From positions 1 to 10,494 of the forward strand of contig DAOVXM010000051.1 in the NCBI GenBank assembly GCA_030636125.1: a stretch of 10,494 nucleotides of DNA, in the 5' to 3' direction. Positions within the stretch are counted from its first letter, which is position 1. Each line of letters starts with the position of its first letter. The stretch is from Chloroflexota bacterium. GTDB taxonomy: Bacteria; Chloroflexota; Anaerolineae; Anaerolineales; UBA4823. The notes beneath the pieces are model-generated. The model searched no databases. It was not told where the DNA came from and saw only the letters and a list, made by a program, of their open reading frames with translations. The position numbers were made by a program, and so were the translations under genes. Shown one piece after another: positions 1 through 6,404 of the stretch.

Positions 1-11
1 AATGATAAGTT

Positions 12-49
12 GTCCCACTTTTGCTTAAAAAACGAGGGGAAAATGGGAC
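12..49. repeat. Imperfect inverted repeat, possible insertion-sequence end remnant
   Basis: GTCCCA at 12-17 pairs with TGGGAC at 44-49. After a one-base bulge (c18), TTTT at 19-22 pairs with AAAA at 40-43. There is no T-run after it, so it does not look like a terminator. The motif AAAATGGGAC next to TGTCCCACTTTT reminds me of the repeated motifs at the ends of some IS21-like elements. That is recollection only, and no transposase is present in the window. Confidence 0.35.
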
Positions 50-65
50 GCTTTCAATGGTAGAG

Positions 66-106
66 AAAATCTTTAAACCATATGTAACTGCTCAGGCTAA
101 AGCCTT
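66..106. repeat. 41-nt direct repeat, copy 1 (upstream of dnaK)
   Basis: This stretch aligns without gaps to 155-195, with 34 of 41 positions identical by hand count. It contains a small hairpin, AGGCT-AA-AGCCT at 94-105. The equivalent hairpin in copy 2 is AGGT-AAAA-ACCT, so one pair has changed from C-G to T-A on both sides. The copies are 89 nt apart. Confidence 0.7.
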
Positions 107-154
107 CTCAAATGTTGATATCCCTCCTATATTATGTTAACGCAGTTCTTGTAT

Positions 155-195
155 AAAATCATTAAAATATATGTAATTGCTCAGGTAAAAACCTT
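155..195. repeat. 41-nt direct repeat, copy 2 (upstream of dnaK)
   Basis: This is the second copy of the repeat at 66-106, ending 52 nt before the dnaK start codon. Its hairpin is AGGT-AAAA-ACCT at 183-194. A shorter diverged relative, TAACTACTCAGCTAAG, occurs at 10368-10382 at the far end of the window. This hints at a dispersed family rather than a dnaK-specific operator. Confidence 0.7.
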
Positions 196-224
196 TGCAG
201 TGAGAGTTCTTGTGAAACTATAAA
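195..224 (+). promoter_or_regulatory. Possible dnaK promoter
   Basis: TTGCAG (195-200) and TATAAA (219-224) are separated by 18 nt and would give a leader of about 17 nt. The -35 match is weak and other AT-rich hexamers nearby could serve. No CIRCE element (the HrcA operator TTAGCACTC-N9-GAGTGCTAA) is visible anywhere in 1-247. Confidence 0.3.
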
Positions 225-247
225 TCCTATGAAAAGAGGAGAGGATT

Positions 248-2167
248 ATGACGAAAATTATTGGTATTGACTTAGGAACTACGAACAGCGTGGTGGCAGT
301 AATGGAGGGTGGAGATCCAACTGTAATCACCACTGCAGAAGGATCGCGATTGCTGCCATCCGTGGTGGCTTTCAACAAAAACAATGAGCGTCTGGTTGGG
401 CAGACCGCGAAACGTCAGGCGGTGGTTAACCCTGAAAACACCGTGTATTCAATCAAGCGCTTTATTGGCCGGCGTTATGATGAGACAGAGACTGTGCGCA
501 AGATGGTTCCCTATCAAGTTGTGCCTGGGTCTGCCGGTGATGCGCGCCTCAAGATCCCGATGAATGGCCGTGAGTATAGCCCTCAGGAGATTTCAGCCAT
601 GGTCTTGGGTAAGCTCAAGACCGATGCTGAGGCATACTTGGGTGAATCCGTCAACCGGGCAGTGATTACTGTACCGGCTTACTTTAACGATAGCCAACGC
701 CAGGCGACCAAGGATGCCGGTAAAATCGCCGGTTTGGATGTGTTGCGCATTATTAATGAACCCACTGCGGCTGCTTTAGCCTATGGCTTGGACAAAAAGG
801 AAAACGAGACAATCCTGGTCTTTGACCTGGGTGGTGGTACGTTTGACGTGAGTGTCCTTGATGTTGGTGATGGTGTCATAGAAGTTCGCTCTACCAATGG
901 CGATACACATCTGGGTGGGGATGATTGGGATGAGCGCATTGCCCATTGGGTAGCAGATGAATTCAAGAAAGATCATGGTATTGATTTGCGTCAGGACCGG
1001 CAGGCCTTGCAGCGTCTGCGGGAAGCAGCCGAGAAAGCCAAGATTGAATTATCTAGCGTGATGGAAACCGAGATCAACTTGCCGTATATCACCGCTGATG
1101 CTTCTGGACCGAAACACTTACAGGTCAAGCTTTCTCGTGCCAAGTTTGAGCAGTTGTCCGAGGACCTGGTTGAACGCTTGCAAGGACCTTTCAATGCTGC
1201 CTTGGGCGACGCCAATCTGGAAGCAACGGCTATCGATGAGATTGTGTTGGTGGGAGGTGCCACCCGTATGCCTATGGTTCAAGAATTGGTCCGCTCGATC
1301 ACCCAGAAAGAGCCCCATAAAGGTGTCAACCCGGATGAGGTTGTTGCTGTAGGAGCTGCTATCCAGGCTGGTGTCTTAGGTGGTGAGGTGAAAGACGTTC
1401 TATTGCTTGACGTTACCCCACTATCTCTGGGCCTCGAGACTTTGGGTGGTGTGATGACCTCCTTAATCGAGCGCAATACCACCATTCCTGTCAAGAAGAG
1501 CGAAGTGTTCTCCACCGCTGAGGATAACCAGACTGCTGTAGATATCCATGTCTTGCAAGGTGAACGACCAATGGCTACCGATAATATGAGCCTGGGTCGC
1601 TTCCGCCTGGAAGGTGTCTTACCAGCACCGCGTGGCGTCCCTCAGGTAGAAGTTACCTTCGACATTGACGCCAACGGCATTATCAAAGTCGTCGCTCTTG
1701 ATAAGGCTACTGGAAAAGAACAAAAAGTGACCATCACCGCTTCTACTAATCTTGACCAGGGTGAGATCGACAGTATGGTCAACGAAGCTCGGGAGCATGA
1801 AGCCGACGATCGTCAGCGGCGCGAACTTATCGAGGCCCGCAACAACGCCGATAGCTTGGCTTACCAGACTGAGAAGACGTTGATGGACTTAGGCGATAAA
1901 GTGCCTGAGAGCGAACGCCAGAACATTGCGGACAAGATAACAGCTGTTCGTGCAGCCATCGAAGGCGATGATATCACTCACATCAAGAGCTTGCAGGACG
2001 AGCTCCAGAATGCCTTTCATGCGCTCAGTCAGCAGCTTTATGCTCAGCAGGAGCAGGCCCAAGAACCCCAAGCGGAAAGCCCATTCATGGGCGGGAACGG
2101 GAATGGACGAAGCCCTGCTTCCGATGATGAAGGCGAAGTTGTCGAGGGTGAGTTCCGCGAAGCTTAA
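248..2167 (+). CDS. dnaK: Chaperone protein DnaK (Hsp70)
   Basis: This is a cytoplasmic ATP-dependent Hsp70 chaperone. It binds exposed hydrophobic peptide segments and releases them in a cycle driven by DnaJ and GrpE. The 639 residues match the family's usual length. Nucleotide-binding domain signatures are GIDLGTTNS (6-14), the catalytic-type Lys70 in [19 protein letters not shown] with Glu171 (170-180), [10 protein letters not shown] with Thr198 (193-202) and [10 protein letters not shown] (333-342). The interdomain linker is [15 protein letters not shown] (384-398). The substrate-binding beta domain follows, then the helical lid from about 505. The tail is Gln/Glu-rich and ends in an acidic VVEGEF segment typical of bacterial DnaK. 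A strong Shine-Dalgarno AGGAG at 237-241, 6 nt before ATG, sets the start. No grpE, dnaJ or hrcA lies beside it in this window, so it looks monocistronic, with its own terminator at 2189-2226. Nothing in the protein looks unusual. Confidence 0.98.
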   Translation: MTKIIGIDLGTTNSVVAVMEGGDPTVITTAEGSRLLPSVVAFNKNNERLVGQTAKRQAVVNPENTVYSIKRFIGRRYDETETVRKMVPYQVVPGSAGDARLKIPMNGREYSPQEISAMVLGKLKTDAEAYLGESVNRAVITVPAYFNDSQRQATKDAGKIAGLDVLRIINEPTAAALAYGLDKKENETILVFDLGGGTFDVSVLDVGDGVIEVRSTNGDTHLGGDDWDERIAHWVADEFKKDHGIDLRQDRQALQRLREAAEKAKIELSSVMETEINLPYITADASGPKHLQVKLSRAKFEQLSEDLVERLQGPFNAALGDANLEATAIDEIVLVGGATRMPMVQELVRSITQKEPHKGVNPDEVVAVGAAIQAGVLGGEVKDVLLLDVTPLSLGLETLGGVMTSLIERNTTIPVKKSEVFSTAEDNQTAVDIHVLQGERPMATDNMSLGRFRLEGVLPAPRGVPQVEVTFDIDANGIIKVVALDKATGKEQKVTITASTNLDQGEIDSMVNEAREHEADDRQRRELIEARNNADSLAYQTEKTLMDLGDKVPESERQNIADKITAVRAAIEGDDITHIKSLQDELQNAFHALSQQLYAQQEQAQEPQAESPFMGGNGNGRSPASDDEGEVVEGEFREA

Positions 2168-2188
2168 CCAAGAATAAGTTGAATTTTG

Positions 2189-2226
2189 AAGAATCACCGC
2201 TCTACTCGGGTGGTGATTTTTTCTTT
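2189..2226 (+). terminator. Intrinsic terminator of dnaK
   Basis: An 8-bp stem, ATCACCGC (2193-2200) with GTGGTGAT (2210-2217) and one G-T pair, has a 9-nt loop. It is extended outward by A-T pairs and followed directly by a T-rich run (2217-2226). It starts 21 nt after the dnaK stop codon. Confidence 0.85.
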
Positions 2227-2239
2227 AGAGTTTACGCAG

Positions 2240-2349
2240 CTGGCAGGCTGTACCCTCTGATTGGTTGAAGATCAGAGGTCGTGGTTATCTGCCAGATTGA
2301 TTTCGATCAACGGTCCGGGATGCACAACTGGGTGATTTACACTGGGACC
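2240..2349. repeat. Chain of hairpins between convergent genes
   Basis: Three inverted repeats follow one another. The first has an outer stem CTGGCAG (2240-2246) with CTGCCAG (2289-2295), enclosing a perfect inner stem CCTCTGAT (2254-2261) with ATCAGAGG (2271-2278). The second is TTGAT (2297-2301) with ATCAA (2306-2310) around a TTCG tetraloop. The third is a weaker pair, GGTCC (2312-2316) with GGACC (2345-2349). No gene explains this stretch, which lies between the dnaK terminator and the end of a minus-strand gene. It could be a structured RNA, a minus-strand 3' end or a repeat element. Confidence 0.5.
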
Positions 2350-2370
2350 TGCCCCTGTTGATAGCCTCCT

Positions 2371-2697
2371 TTACTCAGCGGTACCTTCATCTTCGAGGAA
2401 CTGCTGCTCACTGATGAACTGCCCGCCGCTGATATCTTGGTTAATCAGTTTGCGGTTCTTGTCGAACGTTAACAGCACCTCGATTTTCTCGAAGCAGCGT
2501 TGCTCACCGATCAGGACTTTGCGGGAGGAGTAGGTGGTTTGGTCTCCTTCGTAGTTCAAACTCAAATCGTTGCTCAAATCCACCCGGGCACGGATTTTTT
2601 CACCGCAGCGGTTGCAGCGAGCGTAGATCCAGTAGGAGCGATCGTTACCACCTCCAGGAGAGCTAAAGATATTGGAGAGTTTCTTGAGAAAGCTCAT
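2371..2697 (-). CDS. Small conserved-looking CxxC protein of unknown function
   Basis: This is a 108-residue soluble protein with no signal peptide or membrane segment. It has a C28-x2-C31 pair (RCNRCGE) and a third cysteine at 68 (EQRCFE), which might bind a metal or form a disulfide, but there is no complete four-ligand zinc site. The core 27-85 has regular alternating beta-like segments, with NDLSLNYEGD and LLTFDKNRKL as distinctive stretches. Both ends are low in structure: a Gly-rich N-terminus after MSFLKKL and an acidic C-terminus. I recall similar small proteins starting MSFLKKLF, with NDLS and FDKNR motifs, from Chloroflexota genomes. This is memory and unverified. The start is supported by AGGAAG (2703-2708), 5 nt before ATG. 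It stands alone and converges with dnaK. A possible extended -10 lies at 2749-2757. I cannot assign a function. Confidence 0.8.
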   Translation of the reverse strand: MSFLKKLSNIFSSPGGGNDRSYWIYARCNRCGEKIRARVDLSNDLSLNYEGDQTTYSSRKVLIGEQRCFEKIEVLLTFDKNRKLINQDISGGQFISEQQFLEDEGTAE

Positions 2698-2748
2698 GGC
2701 ATCTTCCTTTTTATTCTGGCAGGAGTTTTTGAGCTGAGGTTCGATTTT

Positions 2749-2757
2749 ATTTTACCA
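2749..2757 (-). promoter_or_regulatory. Possible extended -10 promoter for the CxxC protein gene
   Basis: On the minus strand this reads TGGTAAAAT, an extended -10 (TGn plus TAAAAT), 51 nt before the ATG at 2697. I find no good -35 hexamer 17 nt further upstream, so the support is the extended -10 alone. Confidence 0.35.
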
Positions 2758-2804
2758 GAGGGGTGCCTCACGGTATTGGGATAAAAGTGATTTGTTATTC
2801 TAAC

Positions 2805-2837
2805 AAGTGCGACGCACCTGCACGGTGCGTCGCACTT
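2805..2837. repeat. Perfect 14-bp palindrome with self-palindromic arms
   Basis: AAGTGCGACGCACC (2805-2818) and GGTGCGTCGCACTT (2824-2837) are perfect reverse complements around a 5-nt loop. Each arm is itself an odd palindrome, GTGCG-A-CGCAC and GTGCG-T-CGCAC. It lies 22 nt beyond the end of the 69-residue minus-strand gene. It could serve as that gene's terminator, but the minus-strand tail (GTTAGAATAAC) is poor in T. The plus-strand side is richer in T. It may instead be a REP-like dispersed palindrome. Confidence 0.75.
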
Positions 2838-2859
2838 TATATTTATCTTGCTTGGTAGA

Positions 2860-3069
2860 CTATATGCAGGCTTCGAAAGCTGGCAGGTGGCTGTTAAGTG
2901 AGGTGCGCTGCAGGTTACTGTAGACACGCAGCAGGTCGATATGCGTTGGATAAGCCTTTAGCTGGTCGTAGAGTTCTGCGTCGATAATCTCGGCATCCAC
3001 GCCGGCCTGGCAAGCCTCGCTCAAACTAACAAAGGTGGGCAGCCCATCTGTTTTGATTGACCGTATCAT
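2860..3069 (-). CDS. Small hypothetical protein (69 residues)
   Basis: I do not recognise this protein. It starts MIRSIKTDGLPTFVSLSEA and continues with a segment rich in acidic and leucine residues that looks helical (about 25-55). It has no membrane segment, two cysteines too far apart to form an obvious motif (20 and 68), and no catalytic signature. The frame stays open upstream to a TTG at 3267. I place the start at the ATG at 3069 because AAAGGA (3077-3082) sits 7 nt before it, while the TTG has no ribosome binding site and the added residues come from AT-rich promoter-like DNA. It lies upstream of the CxxC protein gene on the same strand, with a 162-nt gap and a strong palindrome between them, so co-transcription is doubtful. 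The short length leaves real uncertainty. Confidence 0.55.
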   Translation of the reverse strand: MIRSIKTDGLPTFVSLSEACQAGVDAEIIDAELYDQLKAYPTHIDLLRVYSNLQRTSLNSHLPAFEACI

Positions 3070-3224
3070 AACGAAGTCCTTTGAAGAGGCCGTGAAGAGG
3101 TTATGAAAAAGTTGTGAAATTGTTATCCGAAAAATAGATGTATCCCTTCGATGGGAAAGAAGGAAAGCAATAAGATGGGCTTCAATTTTTTTATGAGATT
3201 CTGATACAGGTATCGAGCGGGGGT

Positions 3225-3233
3225 TGGTATAAT
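3225..3233 (+). promoter_or_regulatory. Extended -10 promoter, upstream candidate before uvrA
   Basis: TGG-TATAAT is a consensus -10 with the TGn extension. The -35 position has no good match. Transcription would start near 3240 and run through both hairpins at 3295-3395 before uvrA. The hexamer could equally drive a short non-coding transcript. Confidence 0.4.
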
Positions 3234-3294
3234 ACATGTTTAGCTGTTTATCAAATTGTGAACACAAAAATATTAAGGTTAAGTGTCTGGTGCC

Positions 3295-3338
3295 TTGTCA
3301 AGGATGAAAGTTTTATTTGATTAGTACATCCTTGACAA
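3295..3338. repeat. Perfect 12-bp inverted repeat in the uvrA upstream region
   Basis: TTGTCAAGGATG (3295-3306) and CATCCTTGACAA (3327-3338) are exact reverse complements around a 20-nt AT-rich loop. No T-run follows on the plus strand, where AAGCTTAAAG comes next, so it is not a standard terminator. Confidence 0.75.
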
Positions 3339-3348
3339 AGCTTAAAGT

Positions 3349-3395
3349 GTTCCGTCCATGATCTATTTTTACTAAACAATTACATTTGACGGAAC
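3349..3395. repeat. Second inverted repeat in the uvrA upstream region
   Basis: GTTCCGTC (3349-3356) and GACGGAAC (3388-3395) are exact reverse complements around a 31-nt loop. The element begins 10 nt after the first hairpin. Each hairpin is preceded by a related sequence: AAGGTTAAGTGT at 3276-3287 and AAGCTTAAAGTGT at 3338-3350. Confidence 0.65.
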
Positions 3396-3437
3396 CCTAG
3401 ATTTTCTTATATGCGAATGTGATTCTTGAAACAAATG

Positions 3438-3446
3438 TGCTATAAT
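3438..3446 (+). promoter_or_regulatory. uvrA promoter (extended -10)
   Basis: TGC-TATAAT is a perfect -10 with the TGn extension, giving a start near 3453 and a leader of about 35 nt before uvrA. The hexamer 17 nt upstream (TGTGAT, 3418-3423) is a poor -35. GAAT-GTG-ATTC at 3415-3425 is a small palindrome overlapping the -35 position. I see no canonical GAAC-N4-GTTC type LexA box. Confidence 0.6.
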
Positions 3447-3487
3447 AGCCATTCGATCCTTTCGCAAAAGTCTTTAAAGGTTACCCC

Positions 3488-6379
3488 ATGTCCGAAAAAA
3501 AAATTCGCGTGGCAGGAGCTCGCGTTCATAACCTGAAGAATATAACTGTTGATATCCCCCGTGATAAGCTGGTTGTCATCACCGGGTTATCTGGCTCTGG
3601 AAAATCATCCCTGGCTTTCGATACGATCTTCGCTGAAGGACAGAGACGTTATGTCGAGTCCTTGTCGGCTTATGCTCGACAATTTCTGGGTCAAATGGAC
3701 AAGCCCGATGTAGACTACATCGAAGGTCTCTCACCAGCGGTCTCGATTGACCAGAAGGGTACCTCGCACAACCCGCGTTCAACTGTAGGCACAGTTACCG
3801 AGATCTACGATTACCTGCGCCTATTCTATGCTCGCGCAGGCATCCCTCATTGCCCCAAGTGTGGGCGAGAGGTGTCGCGCCAGTCAGCACAAGAGATAGT
3901 GGATGCCGTGGAAGCCCTGCCGGAGGGCTCGCGCTTGGCGCTCTTGGCCCCACTGGTGAGGGGGCGCAAAGGCACCCATCAGGCGGTATTGGATGAGATT
4001 CGTAAGTCCGGTTTCGTTCGCGCACGGGTCGATGGACAGGTGTATGAACTGGATGAGGACATACAAATGGACCGCTATAAGATGCATACCATCGAAGCGG
4101 TCGTAGATCGTTTGGTTATCCTTCGTTCTGAGGATGAAGGTGAAGTCCAGGCCTTCCGTTCGCGTCTGACCGATTCAGTCGAGACTGCCTTGAAATTTGG
4201 CGATGGATACCTGACAATCCAGGATTTGACCGATCGTGATAATCCCCGTGACTTGAACTTCTCCGAACACCTTGCCTGCCCTGAGCATGGCTCGGTGTTA
4301 CCGGAAATCGAACCGCGCACCTTTTCTTTTAACACGCCTCACGGGGCTTGCCCCGATTGCCAGGGACTGGGTGGCAAGCTGGAGATTGACCCTGCCTTGC
4401 TTATCCCTGATCCGGACATGTCCTTAAACACCGGGGCGATTGCTGTCTCCGAATGGAGCGGCCCGCGCGATGAAGGCGGTTATTATTGGCAGATGCTGCA
4501 AGCGGCGGCGCGTGAATATGATATCGATTTGGATGCCCCGGTGCGCTCTTTGCCGAAGGAGAAAATGGATGTTGTGCTCTACGGTACCAACGGGAAGGAT
4601 ATCACCATCCATTACCGCAACCGGGATGGGCGCCGCGCCACTTTCAACACCCCATTTGAAGGTGTGATCGGCAATCTGGAACGTCGCTTTAATGAAACCA
4701 GCTCTGAGTATATGCGCGATAAGATTTCCACCATTATGAGCGAGCGCCAATGCCCTACCTGTAAAGGTGCACGTCTGCGGGTAGAGGCTTTGGCGGTCAC
4801 GTTAGACGACGTCAATATCGTCGAAGTGACAGAATGGCCGGTCTCGCGTACCCTTGAATGGGTGCGTAGCTTGGGAGGTCCCGAAACCCCACTCGACACG
4901 CGCCAGCAGTTCATCGCTGAGCGTATCCTAAAGGAAATCCTGGATCGCTTGGGCTTTCTGGTCAACGTTGGGTTGGACTACCTGACTCTGCAACGCTCGG
5001 CTACCTCACTCTCGGGTGGCGAGGCGCAGCGTATTCGTTTGGCAACGCAAATTGGCTCACGCTTGATGGGAGTTCTGTATGTGCTGGACGAACCCTCAAT
5101 TGGCTTACACCCGCGTGATAACTCGCGCCTGCTGCGCACGCTTGAAGGATTGCGCGATCTGGGCAACACGGTCTTGGTAGTAGAACATGACGAGGATACC
5201 ATTCGTACCGCGGATTGGGTCTTGGATCTTGGACCAGGAGCTGGAGAACACGGGGGCGAAGTAGTCGCACAGGGTCCGGTGGAGGCAATCCTGAAAACTC
5301 CAGAGTCGCTAACTGGGGCTTATCTCTCAAAAAGGTTGCGGGTTCCCATTCCTGAGAATCGGCGCAGTGGTAATGGCAAATCTTTGTTGGTTGTCGGGGC
5401 GCGCGAGAACAATCTCAAAGACATCGATGTGCGCATCCCCTTAGCCCGGCTGGTGTGTATTACCGGCGTATCCGGTTCGGGTAAGTCCACCTTGTTGGTT
5501 GAGATACTGTTTAAAGCTTTAGCTCGTCACATTTACAGGGGACGGGCTTTACCTGGCGACCATGACCGGGTTGAAGGCCTGGAAAATCTTGATAAGGTCA
5601 TTAATATTGACCAATCACCCATCGGACGTACACCACGCTCCAACCCGGGTACTTATACTGGCTTATTTGATCACATCCGTGCGTTGTTCGCCGAATTACC
5701 GGAGAGCAAGGTCCGTGGCTATAAACCTGGACGTTTTTCATTCAATGTGCATGGGGGGCGCTGCGAGGCCTGCCAGGGGCAGGGTCAATTACGTATCGAA
5801 ATGCAGTTCTTACCTGATATCTATGTGCCCTGTGATGTGTGCCATATGGCGCGTTTCAACCGGGAGACATTGCAAGTGCGCTTCAAAGAATACAACATCG
5901 CCGATGTATTGGACATGACTGTGGATCACGCTTTGGAAGTCTTCGAGGCTTTCCCGAAAATGATCAACCGTTTGAGTACTTTGCAGGATGTGGGGTTGGG
6001 GTATATTCGCATCGGGCAGCCCGCACCCACACTCTCGGGTGGTGAAGCCCAGCGGGTGAAGCTGGCGCGTGAATTGTCTAAGCGATCGACTGGCCGCACC
6101 CTTTACGTCCTTGACGAACCTTCTGTGGGTCTGCATGCGGCCGATGTGCATAAATTGATCGAGGTCTTACAACGACTGGTTGACGCGGGTAACAGCGTAT
6201 TGATCATCGAGCACAATCTGGATATCATCAAGGTGGCAGATTATATTATCGATCTGGGACCGGAGGGGGGCGATGGCGGGGGAGAGATTGTGGCCGAGGG
6301 CACACCCGAAGAAGTCTGTGCTCTGGATCATTCCTACACCGGGCAGTATTTACGCCCCTTTGTTTGTGTAGTAGATTGA
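3488..6379 (+). CDS. uvrA: UvrABC system protein A
   Basis: UvrA is the DNA-damage-sensing ATPase of nucleotide excision repair. As a dimer it finds bulky lesions and loads UvrB. The 963 residues are full length and carry two ABC ATPase modules. The first has Walker [10 protein letters not shown] (33-41), signature LSGGEAQR (508-515), Walker B VLYVLDEP (529-536) and switch His567. The second has Walker [10 protein letters not shown] (660-668), signature LSGGEAQR (849-856), Walker B LYVLDEP (872-878) and His909. Zinc sites: C122-x2-C125 and C422-x2-C425; a module with C264-x2-H267 and C288-x2-C291, where His replaces the usual second Cys; and C759-x2-C762-x19-C782-x2-C785. AAAGG at 3476-3480, 7 nt before ATG, sets the start. 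No uvrB or uvrC is adjacent. The gene converges with the lipoprotein gene 25 nt downstream, with no visible terminator between them. Confidence 0.98.
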   Translation: MSEKKIRVAGARVHNLKNITVDIPRDKLVVITGLSGSGKSSLAFDTIFAEGQRRYVESLSAYARQFLGQMDKPDVDYIEGLSPAVSIDQKGTSHNPRSTVGTVTEIYDYLRLFYARAGIPHCPKCGREVSRQSAQEIVDAVEALPEGSRLALLAPLVRGRKGTHQAVLDEIRKSGFVRARVDGQVYELDEDIQMDRYKMHTIEAVVDRLVILRSEDEGEVQAFRSRLTDSVETALKFGDGYLTIQDLTDRDNPRDLNFSEHLACPEHGSVLPEIEPRTFSFNTPHGACPDCQGLGGKLEIDPALLIPDPDMSLNTGAIAVSEWSGPRDEGGYYWQMLQAAAREYDIDLDAPVRSLPKEKMDVVLYGTNGKDITIHYRNRDGRRATFNTPFEGVIGNLERRFNETSSEYMRDKISTIMSERQCPTCKGARLRVEALAVTLDDVNIVEVTEWPVSRTLEWVRSLGGPETPLDTRQQFIAERILKEILDRLGFLVNVGLDYLTLQRSATSLSGGEAQRIRLATQIGSRLMGVLYVLDEPSIGLHPRDNSRLLRTLEGLRDLGNTVLVVEHDEDTIRTADWVLDLGPGAGEHGGEVVAQGPVEAILKTPESLTGAYLSKRLRVPIPENRRSGNGKSLLVVGARENNLKDIDVRIPLARLVCITGVSGSGKSTLLVEILFKALARHIYRGRALPGDHDRVEGLENLDKVINIDQSPIGRTPRSNPGTYTGLFDHIRALFAELPESKVRGYKPGRFSFNVHGGRCEACQGQGQLRIEMQFLPDIYVPCDVCHMARFNRETLQVRFKEYNIADVLDMTVDHALEVFEAFPKMINRLSTLQDVGLGYIRIGQPAPTLSGGEAQRVKLARELSKRSTGRTLYVLDEPSVGLHAADVHKLIEVLQRLVDAGNSVLIIEHNLDIIKVADYIIDLGPEGGDGGGEIVAEGTPEEVCALDHSYTGQYLRPFVCVVD

Positions 6380-6404
6380 TCCGTGGTTTTTCGCAAATCC
6401 CCCA

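Noticed and set aside
66..195. CRISPR array
   Set aside because: There are only two copies and they are imperfect, with no third unit at the same spacing and no cas genes in the window.
1..247. CIRCE operator for dnaK
   Set aside because: I looked for TTAGCACTC and its inverted partner and found neither half.
3070..3267. Upstream extension of the 69-residue gene to a TTG start (135 residues)
   Set aside because: The TTG has no ribosome binding site. The extension covers AT-rich promoter-like DNA, while the ATG at 3069 has AAAGGA at a good distance.
3236..3306. Short plus-strand frame after the first extended -10
   Set aside because: The roughly 23-codon frame has no Shine-Dalgarno and ends inside the hairpin, so a leader peptide is not supported.
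4424..4750. Minus-strand frame inside uvrA
   Set aside because: It is an antisense shadow of a strongly conserved uvrA region. The same holds for the other frames inside dnaK, uvrA, DUF711 and the methyltransferase gene.
6380..6404. Terminator between uvrA and the convergent lipoprotein gene
   Set aside because: The 25-nt gap contains no inverted repeat, only a short T-run.
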